A stretch of 36,685 bases of DNA from Phycisphaerales bacterium (GTDB taxonomy: Bacteria > Planctomycetota > Phycisphaerae > UBA1845), in the NCBI GenBank assembly GCA_003597935.1, contig QZJT01000130.1:1-36685 (forward strand). The letters run 5' to 3'. Under the pieces are notes generated by a model, which worked only from the letters and a program-made list of their open reading frames with translations, did no database searches and was not told where the DNA came from. Position 1 is the first letter of the stretch. Each line of letters begins with the position of its first letter. A program made the position numbers and the translations under genes. This document shows positions 1 to 8,679 of this stretch, one piece after another.

Positions 1-81
1 GCGCCCGTGAGGAAGCGGCTCCTGGTGAGTGCCACGGATGCGATTCGGGGGAACATGTTCGCGCCGTCGGCCGCTCCCTGA
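1..81 (+). CDS. Possible 3' end of a gene entering from the left
   Basis: The first reading frame is open from base 1 to a TGA at 79-81, giving 26 residues that end in FAPSAAP. Nothing identifies the family. An open frame this short in GC-rich DNA is weak evidence. The 100 bases that follow hold only simple repeats, which fits a gene end here. Confidence 0.2.
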   Translation, partial: APVRKRLLVSATDAIRGNMFAPSAAP

Positions 82-121
82 CGGTCGCGGTTCGGATTGA
101 CTCAGCCAGCGCGCGCGCAGA

Positions 122-180
122 CCTTCGACGTTTGACCTTCGGTTTTCGACCCTCGACTTTCGACCTTCGACCTTCGACGG
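122..180. repeat. Degenerate heptanucleotide repeat (TTCGACC-like)
   Basis: The stretch is built from repeated TTCGACC/TTCGACG/CTCGACT words, about eight units with small variations. It lies directly against the 3' end of the radical SAM gene (stop at 184-186). It is non-coding and has no spacer structure. Confidence 0.6.
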
Positions 181-183
181 TCA

Positions 184-1326
184 TCAGATCCACACGCCTG
201 CGATCGTCGCGCTGCACGCGGGGCACGATCCGCCGCGCATGGCGGTGCGCAGCACGTCGAAGCCGGCGCGGTCGATCAGCGTACGTCCGCAGCGCGGGCA
301 GTAGCTGTTACAGCCCGGATGCGACGCGACATTGGCCAGGTAGACGTACTTCAGGCCCATCCTCAACGCCGCCTGCCGTGCGTCCGCCAGCGTGTCCACC
401 GCCGTCAGCGGGTAGTCCTTCACCTTGTGTGCCGGTGTGAACCGCGCCAGGTGCAGCGGCGTATCGCCGCCCACCTTGTCGCGGATCCAGGCGCACATGC
501 GTCGGAACTCGACCAGATCCTCGTTGAGGTGAGGCACGATCAGGTGAGCGATCTCCAGCCACGACCGCGTCCCGTGCTTGATCGTCTTCAGTGTATTCTG
601 GATGGGCGCGAACGCGACTCCCATGTGGTTGCGGTAGAAGTCCTCGCTGAACCCCTTGAGCGTCACACAGAACGCGTCCACGTGCTCGGCGAACGCCATC
701 AGAGGCTCGGCGTTGATGAATCCGGCGGTGGCGCAGATCACCCGCAGGCCGCTGGCCTTCGCCGCCCGGGCGATGTCGGTGGCGTACTCGAGAAACGCGA
801 CCGGTTCCGTGATGTTGAACGCGATGGTAGACACGTCGCGCCGGCGGGCCGCCTCCACCACCTCGTCCGGCCGCAGCGAGAAGCGCTCGACCTGCACCGG
901 CAGGCTCTGCGACACCTCCCAGTTCTGGCAATACACGCAGCGAAGGTTGCAGCCGCCCACGCCGACCGTCAGGCACGACTGGCCGGGAAGGAAGTGGTAC
1001 AGCGGCGTTTTCTCGATCGGTTCGATGCGTACGACGCAGGGGTTGGCCCAGGCCCGCGTCACCAGCCGTCCGCCGACGTTGGTGCGGGTGCGGCAGAAGC
1101 AGGTCTGGCCCTCCGACAGCGTGCAATTGAGCGGACACACGAAACAACGGACGCGATTACCTTCCAGCGGCTCGTAGTAATCCACCTCGCGCAGCGCCGA
1201 CGGGTCGCCGACGTCGGCCGCGGCTGCCAGCATGTCGAAGGTGGGCAGACAGCACGCTCCGACGCCGAACGCGCCCACGCGCCCCAGGAAGTCCCGGCGA
1301 CCGGGACGGTCATTGATCTGAATCAC
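184..1326 (-). CDS. AmmeMemoRadiSam-type radical SAM enzyme with Tat signal
   Basis: The protein is 380 residues from a GTG start at 1326. That start overlaps the end of the upstream gene by 17 bp and gives a proper Tat signal (RRDFL at residues 10-14 followed by a hydrophobic stretch). The radical SAM cluster motif CNLRCVYC is at 126-133. A cysteine-rich N-terminal segment (C61, C64, C68, C76, C78) and a C-terminal CxxC pair (SYCPRCG) are additional. This layout matches the radical SAM member of the AmmeMemoRadiSam system, distantly related to pyruvate-formate-lyase activase. The substrate of that family is unknown to me. Neither an AMMECR1 nor a Memo partner is in the window. The Tat signal suggests export of the folded Fe-S protein. 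The overlap with the upstream gene indicates an operon. Confidence 0.85.
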   Translation of the reverse strand: MIQINDRPGRRDFLGRVGAFGVGACCLPTFDMLAAAADVGDPSALREVDYYEPLEGNRVRCFVCPLNCTLSEGQTCFCRTRTNVGGRLVTRAWANPCVVRIEPIEKTPLYHFLPGQSCLTVGVGGCNLRCVYCQNWEVSQSLPVQVERFSLRPDEVVEAARRRDVSTIAFNITEPVAFLEYATDIARAAKASGLRVICATAGFINAEPLMAFAEHVDAFCVTLKGFSEDFYRNHMGVAFAPIQNTLKTIKHGTRSWLEIAHLIVPHLNEDLVEFRRMCAWIRDKVGGDTPLHLARFTPAHKVKDYPLTAVDTLADARQAALRMGLKYVYLANVASHPGCNSYCPRCGRTLIDRAGFDVLRTAMRGGSCPACSATIAGVWI

Positions 1327-2935
1327 GGCATGGCTCCCCGGCCGGAGGCTGGGCACAGCCCCGGCCGCTCTGCTCCGCTCGTGGCACGTCGGCCGACTCG
1401 ACGGTCCGGGCGGAACGTGAGGCGATATCCCGTGCCCGCGTCTGAAGCGCGTGCAGAAACGTCGGTCGAAACATGAAACGGGCCAGCTTGCCGGTCTGGC
1501 CGGCGGCGCGATGAACGTCGTGGAGGCGGTCGGACAGGTCCGCGGGGCGGTTGGGGGGCGTGATCCGCTCCGCCAGCGCCGGACCGTCGAGGGCGAAGTC
1601 AACGTCCGTCATGGCGGCGGCCTGCCGCGCGGCGTGGCGGAGCGCGGCGACCCGGTCGCTGCGTTCCCTGTCGCTGAGCGGCCCCAGCAGGCGCTTCTCC
1701 TCGGAAGCCACGAGGTGCGCGATGGACTTTTCGAGGCCCGCGGCGTCCAGCCGACGGGCGTGAGCCAGCCAGGTTTCCATGCGGATGCTGACGTCGGCCT
1801 GCCCGACGCGGACCGGATCGCGCAGGCTGGGCTTTCCCTTGAAGCAGACCACGAACTCGTCCAGGACGCGATGTTGCCCCGGTGTGAGCACCCGGGCAGC
1901 AGCGTCCTCAAGCGCGCGGGCGGCCTGATTGAAGCGAACGTCATCCGTGCCGCTTGGGCGCGCACCGACTTCGAGTCGGGCGGACTGGCGCTGCGCCTCC
2001 ACGTGCCGCGCCCTCTCCACCACGTCGATGAGCCGATACACCTGCCACGGCTCCAGGTGCAGGCCGTTGATCAGGTTCCAGCCCTGGATTTCGTGCTTTA
2101 GCGCCAGAACCGCTTCCACCTCGGCTTCGTACCGCTCGCGTGGATAGTCGCGGGTCCCTGCGGTTGCGACCCGTTGGGCCGTCACGACGATGGGCGGTTT
2201 GCGGACCCGCAGTGTGTCGAAGACCAGGATTGCCGCGGCCGGCGTGAGCAAATGCCGCGCGACGGCGCCGGGCGTCGGGCGCTGAAACTCGTGAATGGCG
2301 TCGAGTTCCTCACGGATTTCGGCCATCAGCCGTTCGTGAACAGACTGGTGTGGGACCGCCCTGCCGCCGGGACCGGCGGGTGCGGACGACGTTCGGTCGG
2401 CCGTGCCGCCGCGACCCGGGCGTGATCCGGTTGCCGCCATCAGCGCGGCGCGGTCCACGTGATAGCCGTCCGCCAGCTCCCTCTGCCGCCGCGTGAAGAT
2501 ATCGTTGAGAATAACTCCTTCGATCTCGAGCAACTCGGCGTCGACCTGAACGTCCGCGAGTTTGTTGGCCAGGTGAGCGGCGGAAGCGCGTTCCTCCACC
2601 GCCGGATCGATGCCGACGTTGCGGCGCTTCTGGTCGCGGTAGGCGGTGTAGGCGGCGCGGGCTTCGCTCAAGCGCCGGCTGGAAGCGGCGTAGTGCTCGA
2701 CGAACAGTCGGCAGGCGCGTTCCAGGTGAGGCAGGAGGCGCTCCGCCTGCGCGCCGGACAAGTGGAGCGTTTCCAGCATGTCCCAGGCGCTGGCGGTGTC
2801 CCAGTCGGATGTGCGGCGGGCCTGTTCAACGACGGCGGGAGGTACGGCCGCTACGGCCGCTGGGAGCAGCAGGAGGGCCGAAAGCCCGGCGCCGAATCCA
2901 CCCCAGCAACAACACACTCCAGACGGAGCGTCCAT
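1310..2935 (-). CDS. Exported helical protein, function unknown
   Basis: The protein is 541 residues. I chose ATG 2935 because GGGGAGG sits about nine bases upstream and the product then begins with a signal peptide (hydrophobic LSALLLLPAAVAAV ending near residue 31). The mature part is rich in Glu, Arg and Ala and is probably mostly helical. The N-terminal segment (LHLSGAQAERLLPHLERA, about residues 50-67) resembles the LTxxQ-type helices of Spy/CpxP-like periplasmic proteins, and similar segments recur further on; this is only a resemblance. It is the first gene of an apparent two-gene operon with the Tat-exported radical SAM enzyme, so it may act in the same periplasmic process. Function is otherwise unknown. 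Confidence 0.75.
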   Translation of the reverse strand: MDAPSGVCCCWGGFGAGLSALLLLPAAVAAVPPAVVEQARRTSDWDTASAWDMLETLHLSGAQAERLLPHLERACRLFVEHYAASSRRLSEARAAYTAYRDQKRRNVGIDPAVEERASAAHLANKLADVQVDAELLEIEGVILNDIFTRRQRELADGYHVDRAALMAATGSRPGRGGTADRTSSAPAGPGGRAVPHQSVHERLMAEIREELDAIHEFQRPTPGAVARHLLTPAAAILVFDTLRVRKPPIVVTAQRVATAGTRDYPRERYEAEVEAVLALKHEIQGWNLINGLHLEPWQVYRLIDVVERARHVEAQRQSARLEVGARPSGTDDVRFNQAARALEDAAARVLTPGQHRVLDEFVVCFKGKPSLRDPVRVGQADVSIRMETWLAHARRLDAAGLEKSIAHLVASEEKRLLGPLSDRERSDRVAALRHAARQAAAMTDVDFALDGPALAERITPPNRPADLSDRLHDVHRAAGQTGKLARFMFRPTFLHALQTRARDIASRSARTVESADVPRAEQSGRGCAQPPAGEPCRDSDQ

Positions 2936-3001
2936 AGCCAGCGATCCTCCCCGGCCCGGGGGGTCGATTCCGGCCGCTACGGGCCGGGCACGACCGATCC
3001 T

Positions 3002-3010
3002 ATTATAGCA
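3002..3010 (-). promoter_or_regulatory. Extended -10 promoter for the exported protein/radical SAM operon
   Basis: On the minus strand the sequence reads TGCTATAAT, a perfect TATAAT with the TGn extension. It lies about 67 bases before the ATG at 2935. The -35 region at 17-bp spacing (GCGACG) is poor, as is normal for extended -10 promoters. Confidence 0.6.
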
Positions 3011-3031
3011 CAATCCTACAGCGGCGTCGCT

Positions 3032-4891
3032 ATGCGGTCGATAGGCCCGATAATGGACGCCGGAATCGACATCCCCTCCCGAATCAGCCCGTCTTGGTGG
3101 GATGAGGACCATCCGAGCACGCGCAAGGCGGCCGTGGCCGGTGCGAGTGCTTCCGCAGTACCCGGAACCACCGTTGACCGCGTCGCCTGCGCCGGTCGCG
3201 TGCGGTGGCCCGCGGTGGCCGCGGCGTGTGCCGTCGCGTGCGTCGCCTGGGCGGTCGTGCCATATCGGGCGATCATCCCCCCGCAGATCGAGGCGGACTA
3301 CTGCTACCAGTTGATCGCCGCCGACCGTTGCTACAAGGGTCTAGGCTTGACCTCGCTGCAGCCGGTAGCGCCGAACCAGCCGTGGGAGTGGCAGTACGAG
3401 TGGGGGTTCCTCACCCAGTGGCCGATCGGCTATCCGCTGCTGATCTGTTGTGTTCGCGTGCTGTCAGGGTGTTCGACGCTCGCGGCGGCGCAGTGGCTGG
3501 CGGTGGCCGCGTGTGGGCTGGCCGTCGTCGGCTGGTTCGCCTTCGTCCGGCGGATGCTGCCGAGCGGGCCGGCCTCTGTGCTGGTGTCGACAGCGGCCGC
3601 GCTCACGTCGCTGGAGGCGGGTTCGATGCTGAACCCGAGCACGGACACGCTGCTGGCCGGGTCGCTGCCGTTCGTCCTTCTGGCCGTGCTGGCGGCGATG
3701 GAACGGGGGCGAGCAGGCGCCGCAGACTCTACACACGACGGAACCCTCTCAGGGGCCGGAGATCGTGACATGGTGGACCGCACGGCGGCCTGGCGCTTCA
3801 CGTGGTGCGGTCTGCTCGCAGGTGGCCTGTTCTGGCTGCGCTACGCCAGCCTCTTTGTACCGGCGGGCGTGGGGGCGTATGTGGCCTGGATGGCCTGGCG
3901 GCGGCGCGGCGTGCGACGCATCGACGTCGCGGTGTTCGCGTTGGGCGCATTCGTCCCGATAGCAGCCCTCATCCTGGTCAACCACGCGTTTGCGGCCGGC
4001 GGATCGCTCCAGTCCGGCCTGAACCTGGGTTCGTCCGTCCGGTGGGCGTTCAGCCCGCGGCTGGTGGCGTCTGCGTGGTGGGTGCTGACCGACCTGGGCT
4101 ATTACGACTACCGGCCGCAGGTACACGTGGTGCTGGCGGCCGCGCCGATGGCGCTGGTCGGGGGGGGGGTTCTCGTTCGTCCGGTCCGCCGGGCGGCGGT
4201 GGCGGCGATGCGCTCCGCCGGCTCGGGCCTGGGCCTGGCCGTGCTCCTCTCGTTGCTGGCGTTGCTGGTGTGTTCGACGGCGCTCTTCGGTGACAAGTAC
4301 GACTACGTGGGGCTGGAGCGCTACTACCTTCCCGTCCGGCCGATTTACGTGGCCCTGCTGGCGGCGCCGGCCCTGTTCCTCCGGCGCCGGCTGCTCTCGA
4401 TGGCGGTGTGCGCCGTCGCGATCATGGCGGCGTCGTGGACGATGCGACACGACTGGCATCGGACGTGGGTGCGCTGGGCGGCGGCCGATCGGGCGACGGC
4501 GCCTTCCGGCGCCTGGGCGCAAGCCTTCGAGCCCGGCGCTGGCGAACTGTTAGCGCGCCTGCAAGAACGCCTCGGCGACGACGTGATCCTCTTCAGCAAC
4601 TTCCACGACTATCTGGCGGTGGAGCTGGGCGTGGCCGCGTATCCCCTGCCGCCGGATCGCTCGACGGCGCAGCGCTGGATCGGCGGCATCGCTGCGGCCC
4701 GGAACCGGCCGGTGGAGCAGTGTCGGGCGCTGTTCGTCATCGACGGCGACAACCGCTGGCGTGACTATTACCTGCCGTCGCCGGTGGACGTGGTCGAGCG
4801 GCTCGGTTTGACGCCGATCTGCGATGGCGCGACTGCCGTCCAGGGGCGGTTGTGGGAGTTCGCGCCGGCGCCGTACGCAGACACCGGTTAA
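3032..4891 (+). CDS. Polytopic membrane protein, GT-C glycosyltransferase-like
   Basis: The protein is about 619 residues with roughly ten hydrophobic segments (for example CAVACVAWAVVPY, VALLAAPALFL). After the first membrane segment comes an acidic loop IPPQIEADYCYQLIAAD, a position where GT-C enzymes (ArnT, PMT, PIG-M types) carry catalytic acidic residues. A soluble C-terminal part follows (EPGAGELLARLQERLGDDVILFSNFHDY onward). I infer a lipid-linked sugar transferase or related protein; no family was proven. The start is uncertain: ATG 3032 and ATG 3053 are both possible and neither has a good ribosome binding site. The TAA stop (4889-4891) lies inside the first unit of the hairpin repeat cluster, so the last residues are repeat-encoded. 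Confidence 0.65.
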   Translation: MRSIGPIMDAGIDIPSRISPSWWDEDHPSTRKAAVAGASASAVPGTTVDRVACAGRVRWPAVAAACAVACVAWAVVPYRAIIPPQIEADYCYQLIAADRCYKGLGLTSLQPVAPNQPWEWQYEWGFLTQWPIGYPLLICCVRVLSGCSTLAAAQWLAVAACGLAVVGWFAFVRRMLPSGPASVLVSTAAALTSLEAGSMLNPSTDTLLAGSLPFVLLAVLAAMERGRAGAADSTHDGTLSGAGDRDMVDRTAAWRFTWCGLLAGGLFWLRYASLFVPAGVGAYVAWMAWRRRGVRRIDVAVFALGAFVPIAALILVNHAFAAGGSLQSGLNLGSSVRWAFSPRLVASAWWVLTDLGYYDYRPQVHVVLAAAPMALVGGGVLVRPVRRAAVAAMRSAGSGLGLAVLLSLLALLVCSTALFGDKYDYVGLERYYLPVRPIYVALLAAPALFLRRRLLSMAVCAVAIMAASWTMRHDWHRTWVRWAAADRATAPSGAWAQAFEPGAGELLARLQERLGDDVILFSNFHDYLAVELGVAAYPLPPDRSTAQRWIGGIAAARNRPVEQCRALFVIDGDNRWRDYYLPSPVDVVERLGLTPICDGATAVQGRLWEFAPAPYADTG

Positions 4892-4997
4892 CAACCGGTG
4901 CCACATACAGACACCGGTTGGAAACCGGTGCCACATACAGACACCGGTTAAAAACCGGTGCCACATACAGACACCGGTTAGAAACCGGTGCCACACA
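4878..4997. repeat. Four tandem 30-bp hairpin units (TGTGGC family)
   Basis: There are four copies with an exact 30-bp period. Each contains CACCGGTT, a 3-base loop and AACCGGTG, followed by CCACATA. The loop differs in each copy while the arms are conserved. The cluster sits between two convergent genes (stops at 4891 and 5017), so it may also act as a bidirectional terminator. There are no unique spacers, so it is not a CRISPR array. Confidence 0.9.
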
Positions 4998-5016
4998 TGA
5001 GTCATGCGTACAACGC

Positions 5017-6708
5017 TTAGTCCCCGCTCTTTTCGTTCCGGTGGGACTGGCGCCGGCCGGGTTTGCGGCTTTCCTTCGGCAGTTCACGCAGATGCTTCAG
5101 CGCCGCTTCCAGCACGGGATCTTCTTCGCCATCGAAGTCTTTCACCGCCGTCTTGATCCCCACGTCGGGCTGAATGCCGACGTTCTCGAAGGGCGTCTTG
5201 CGGGCGTCGAAGTCGATCCAGCGCGGCAGATTCACGCTGATGTCGCCGGGCAGACGCAGCAGTTTCGGGTTGGCGCTGGCGCCGGCCGTGCGATCGCCCA
5301 TCGTGGTGACCTGCGGACATTCCGCCAGCATCTGCACGAAAGACTCGGCACTGCTCATCGTCAACTGGCCGCAGAGCACGATGACCGGCGACTGGTAGCG
5401 CCACGGTCCGCGCGGCTCGAAGGCCCTGGGCAGGAAGCTGCCCAGATCGGTGTGCTTCGGACCGTTGCGGTAACGGCTGTAGGCGTAGACGGCCGCCTCG
5501 TCGGCGAACCGGCCGGCCGTCGAGCGGCCGAGCATCTCGTCGCCGCCGCCGTTACCGCGCACGTCGATGATCAGGGCCCAGGTGTCGGCGAGCTTTTCCA
5601 GGGCGTGGTCGAACTCGTCCGGAAGCTCCAGGCTCGACATTCCGTAGACGTTCATATAGCCGATGCCGTCCGCCGTGCGGCCCCAGGCGATTTCCTTGCC
5701 GGTGTTGGACACGTCCGGGATGGACGCCTGGATGGCCTTCCAACTGGCGTTCAGATAGCGGAAGCGGGTGTAGCCGGGGAAGTACTGATTGCCGGCGTAG
5801 ACGAAGACGTGCAGATCCTCCAGATGTGCGAGCATTTGCGCCAGCGCGTCGGCGACTTCCTCGCGCGTCGCGGCCGCGGCCGCCTGCGGGCGGTATTGCT
5901 CGCGCAACCTGCTCCAGTCGACCTTCGGCACGAGCACGAACTTCGCGTATTCCCTGTCGAAGGCATCCCAGGCGTCGTCGAACGCCTTGACGGCATCGTC
6001 CTTGCTGATAGGGGTCGGCTTCGGGACGGGCAGGTCGAAGAACTCGGCGTCGGGTTTGACGACGCCCGATTCGGTATCGACATCGTAGTAGCGACGGTGG
6101 CCGTCGGTGGTGTCGGCATCGAGGATGACGGCGTTTTTCGGCGGGACCTGTGGCCGCCCCGAACCGCGCCAGTTCCAACTGCCTTTGATCTTCCAGGTGG
6201 CATGGCGGCGCGCCCAGATCAGGTTCGATGGGTGGCCGGGGCCGGCGACGGTGGCCTGCGGAAACAGCTCGCCCAGGCGCGACGGATGGAAGCGCATCCA
6301 CACACTCGTGAACTTCTCTCCATTGCCGGCGACGGTGGAGGTGATCTGCCCCGGCTCTTCCGGCGCCAGCCACGCCCACAGTACGGTCGTGTCGGCGTGA
6401 CCGAAGACGACGGTGGCCGGGCCGCACTCCAGCTTCAGCTTGTCGCCCACGGCAAAGGCGAACGACTTCAGCTTGAGGACGTCCTTGTCGTTGGCGGTCC
6501 AATCGTGGCCGGTGCCGTCGGGGTCGAAGTCGAGTCTGGCCGGGTAGCGCGCGGCCGGGTCGATGGCCGCGCCGGCGACGTTGCCGTCCTCTTGCGGGAT
6601 GCCGTCCTTGCCGTCCTGCGGGCCGCAGTCCCCACCGTTCCCACGCACGGTCGTCATGGCCATCGTGGTCATTGTGAGCGTAAGAAGCAGCGTCAACGTG
6701 CGGTGCAT
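5017..6708 (-). CDS. Exported S41-family (C-terminal processing/tricorn-like) peptidase
   Basis: The protein is 563 residues from ATG 6708, with GGGGGA about nine bases upstream. The N-terminus is a signal peptide (TLTLLLTLTMTTMAMT). The N-terminal 230 residues form an unassigned beta-rich domain. The S41 core follows: LEDLHVFVYAG, the strand-loop IIDVRGNGGG, and MSSAESF near residue 451, whose second serine (about S453) is the expected nucleophile. These elements match the TSPc fold of serine peptidases such as CtpA and tricorn core proteases. No PDZ domain is obvious. It would act in the periplasm or at the surface. The tail is basic (RKPGRRQSHRNEK). Hairpin repeat clusters flank the gene on both sides. 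Confidence 0.8.
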   Translation of the reverse strand: MHRTLTLLLTLTMTTMAMTTVRGNGGDCGPQDGKDGIPQEDGNVAGAAIDPAARYPARLDFDPDGTGHDWTANDKDVLKLKSFAFAVGDKLKLECGPATVVFGHADTTVLWAWLAPEEPGQITSTVAGNGEKFTSVWMRFHPSRLGELFPQATVAGPGHPSNLIWARRHATWKIKGSWNWRGSGRPQVPPKNAVILDADTTDGHRRYYDVDTESGVVKPDAEFFDLPVPKPTPISKDDAVKAFDDAWDAFDREYAKFVLVPKVDWSRLREQYRPQAAAAATREEVADALAQMLAHLEDLHVFVYAGNQYFPGYTRFRYLNASWKAIQASIPDVSNTGKEIAWGRTADGIGYMNVYGMSSLELPDEFDHALEKLADTWALIIDVRGNGGGDEMLGRSTAGRFADEAAVYAYSRYRNGPKHTDLGSFLPRAFEPRGPWRYQSPVIVLCGQLTMSSAESFVQMLAECPQVTTMGDRTAGASANPKLLRLPGDISVNLPRWIDFDARKTPFENVGIQPDVGIKTAVKDFDGEEDPVLEAALKHLRELPKESRKPGRRQSHRNEKSGD

Positions 6709-6737
6709 CAATGGTATTCCCCCAGGTCAGGCACTCG

Positions 6738-6904
6738 GTGTGGCGCCGGCTTCCAGCCGGTGGGTACTCAGTGTGGCACCGGTTTCCAGCCGGTGAGAAC
6801 CCGATGCCACACAGGATCACCGGCAGGATGCCGGTGCCACACACAGACTCACCGGCAGGATGCCGGTGCCACACAGACTCACCGACAGGATGCCGGTGCC
6901 ACAC
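6738..6904. repeat. Irregular cluster of hairpin units (TGTGGC family)
   Basis: About five units in both orientations are present, each a hairpin next to TGTGGC/GCCACA. The inner arms vary in a paired way: GGCT with AGCC, GGCA with TGCC, while the 4878-4997 cluster has GGTT with AACC. The units are not in strict tandem. The cluster lies between the divergent starts of the S41 peptidase and the uracil-DNA glycosylase genes. Confidence 0.85.
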
Positions 6905-6984
6905 AAGATGGCGCCGCCGGCCGCGGAGTCGGCGATTGTAGCGGATTGACGGGCGGCGAGAAACGGCGTAGCCCATCGCACCGG

Positions 6985-7698
6985 ATGGAGCTTCCCGACG
7001 TCAGCGATCGTCTTCGCGATGCCGTCGATCGGCTCCGCTTCGGCGGGTCGGTCGCGCACGTTTACAACCCGCTCAATTACGCCCGTGGTCCGCACCACGA
7101 ATACCTCGCCCGATTCGGCGCCGGCCGGAAGGCGGTGCTGCTGGTCGGCATGAACCCCGGCCCGTTCGGGATGGCCCAGACGGGCGTGCCCTTCGGCGAC
7201 GTGGCGATGGTGCGCGACTGGCTGGGCGTCCGCGGCCGGGTCGGCCGGCCTCGCCACGAGCACCCGAAGCGGCCGGTGCTGGGCTTCGACTGCCCGCGCC
7301 GCGAGATCAGCGGCACGCGGCTGTGGGGGTGGGCACGGGACCGGTTCGCGACGCCGACGAACTTCTTCCGGCGGTTTTTCGTATGGAACTACTGTCCGCT
7401 GATGTTCCTGGATGAGGGCGGGCGGAACGTGACGCCGGACAAAATCGCCGTCAGCGCCCGCGTCCGCCTGGACGCCGTCTGCGACGAGGCGCTGCGGTCC
7501 ATCGTGGCGGCGCTGCAGCCCCAGTGGGTCGTGGGGGTCGGCGCCTTCGCCGAGTCGAGCGCTCGGCGGGCGCTGGATGGGCGGGACGTCCGCATCGGCC
7601 GCATCCTCCACCCCAGCCCTGCCAGCCCGATCGCCAACCGGGGATGGGCAAAGCGGGCGGAGGCGGAACTGGCGGGGTTGGGGGTGGCGCTGCCGTAA
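6985..7698 (+). CDS. SMUG1-type uracil-DNA glycosylase
   Basis: The protein is 237 residues. The family signature GMNPGPFGMAQTGVPFGD is at residues 55-72 and the second active-site loop HPSPASP begins at about residue 209. These are the hallmarks of single-strand-selective monofunctional uracil-DNA glycosylase, which removes uracil and 5-hydroxymethyluracil from DNA in base excision repair. Length fits the family. The ATG at 6985 is the first methionine before the conserved domain; no clear Shine-Dalgarno precedes it. It stands alone, divergent from the S41 gene. SMUG1 is common in vertebrates and patchy in bacteria. Confidence 0.9.
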   Translation: MELPDVSDRLRDAVDRLRFGGSVAHVYNPLNYARGPHHEYLARFGAGRKAVLLVGMNPGPFGMAQTGVPFGDVAMVRDWLGVRGRVGRPRHEHPKRPVLGFDCPRREISGTRLWGWARDRFATPTNFFRRFFVWNYCPLMFLDEGGRNVTPDKIAVSARVRLDAVCDEALRSIVAALQPQWVVGVGAFAESSARRALDGRDVRIGRILHPSPASPIANRGWAKRAEAELAGLGVALP

Positions 7699-7821
7699 TG
7701 TTGAGCGGCGTCGCCAGGTCGGCCCGAGCCAACCTGCCGTTCAGACGCAGCCAAGCTCGCCCCAGCAGCGTTATCCCGCTGCATCATCGTGGCTTATGCG
7801 TGTGCCGAAGCCGTTGCCGCG

Positions 7822-7830
7822 TGATACAAT
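7822..7830 (+). promoter_or_regulatory. Extended -10 promoter candidate
   Basis: The sequence TGATACAAT is an extended -10 element (TGn plus TACAAT), about 130 bases before the start of the nucleotidyltransferase pseudogene. No convincing -35 hexamer is present. Confidence 0.4.
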
Positions 7831-7958
7831 ACGCCGATAGAACATGCGTCAGTGCCGTTGGTGACGCCGGAGCCGACAGGGGTCGAATGATGATCGCGTT
7901 TGACGACCAAACCAGAAAGGGCGGCACGGCCGCGATTCGTTCGGCCGGGAGGTTCTTC

Positions 7959-8518
7959 ATGCGTGACGATCCGGTTCACCAGACGCTCCACGACGTTGCG
8001 GAACGGCTGGATGCGCTCGATGTTCCGTATGCGGTCGTCGGTGGCATGGCATTGGTCGCGCATGGCTATTTGCGGACGACGGTCGGCGTTGATGTGCTCG
8101 TGGACGCGTCAGGGTTGGAATTGATACACCGTGAGCTTCCCGGCCGCGGATATCTGCCCCCGTTTCAGGGCAGCAAGCACCTTCGGAACACGCGGACCGG
8201 TGTACGCGTCGAGTTCCTCGTCGCCGGGCAGTTCCCCGGCGACGGCCAGCCGAAGCCCATAGCCTTCCCGGACCCGGCTTCGGTTGCGACAGAGGTTGAT
8301 GGCGTCCGCTACGTAACGCTGACGACGCTGATCGAACTGAAGCTGGCATCGGGTATGACGAATCCCGGCCGATTGAAGGACTTGGCAGAGTGCAGGAGTT
8401 GATCCGAGTGTTGAGCCTCCCGCGGGAGTTTGCGGATGGGCTGAATGAATACGTCCGGCCGCGGTTTGTTGAGTTGTGTGACGCGGTGGAACCTGAGAAG
8501 GAGCGTCACAGCCGATAG
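7959..8518 (+). pseudogene. Frameshifted nucleotidyltransferase-fold protein
   Basis: The start is ATG 7959 with GGGAGG six bases upstream. The N-terminal part has the minimal nucleotidyltransferase pattern (YAVVGGMALVAHGYLRTT, then DVLVDASG), as in AbiEii-like and MNT-type proteins. The reading frame ends early at 8402, but the family-like continuation (VQELIRVLSLPREFADGLNEY to 8518) is intact in another frame. Loss of one base near 8385, in the codon between KDLA and VQEL, explains this. The first acidic motif reads VDVLVD rather than TxDID. It is either a true one-base deletion or a sequencing error. It lies just upstream of the ATPase-TOPRIM pair and may have belonged to the same accessory island. 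Confidence 0.65.
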
Positions 8519-8679
8519 ACGCGCCTGTGTGAGCGTATCGGGTGCGTGTTGTGGTGATATGCGAGGGATGAATGGCGACGCGAAATGCGACATCACGGCG
8601 AGCAAAAAAAAGCCGACGTCCGTCGGCGCGACGCGGGCTGGTCGTGCGGAAACACGCCGGCAGCAGCGAGGATGGCCCC

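Noticed and set aside
4158-4170. Runs of G or C (also near 14266, 15656 and 25982) as frameshift sites
   Set aside because: The frames on both sides of the runs in the membrane protein, peptidase and isomerase genes remain consistent, so no shift is needed.
4878-4997. Regular 30-bp repeats as a CRISPR array
   Set aside because: The units are directly adjacent without unique spacers, and each unit is itself a hairpin; no cas genes are present.
4852-7698. A 948-residue plus-strand open frame
   Set aside because: Only its last 237 codons (the uracil-DNA glycosylase) are a gene; the rest is antisense to the S41 peptidase and runs through hairpin repeats.
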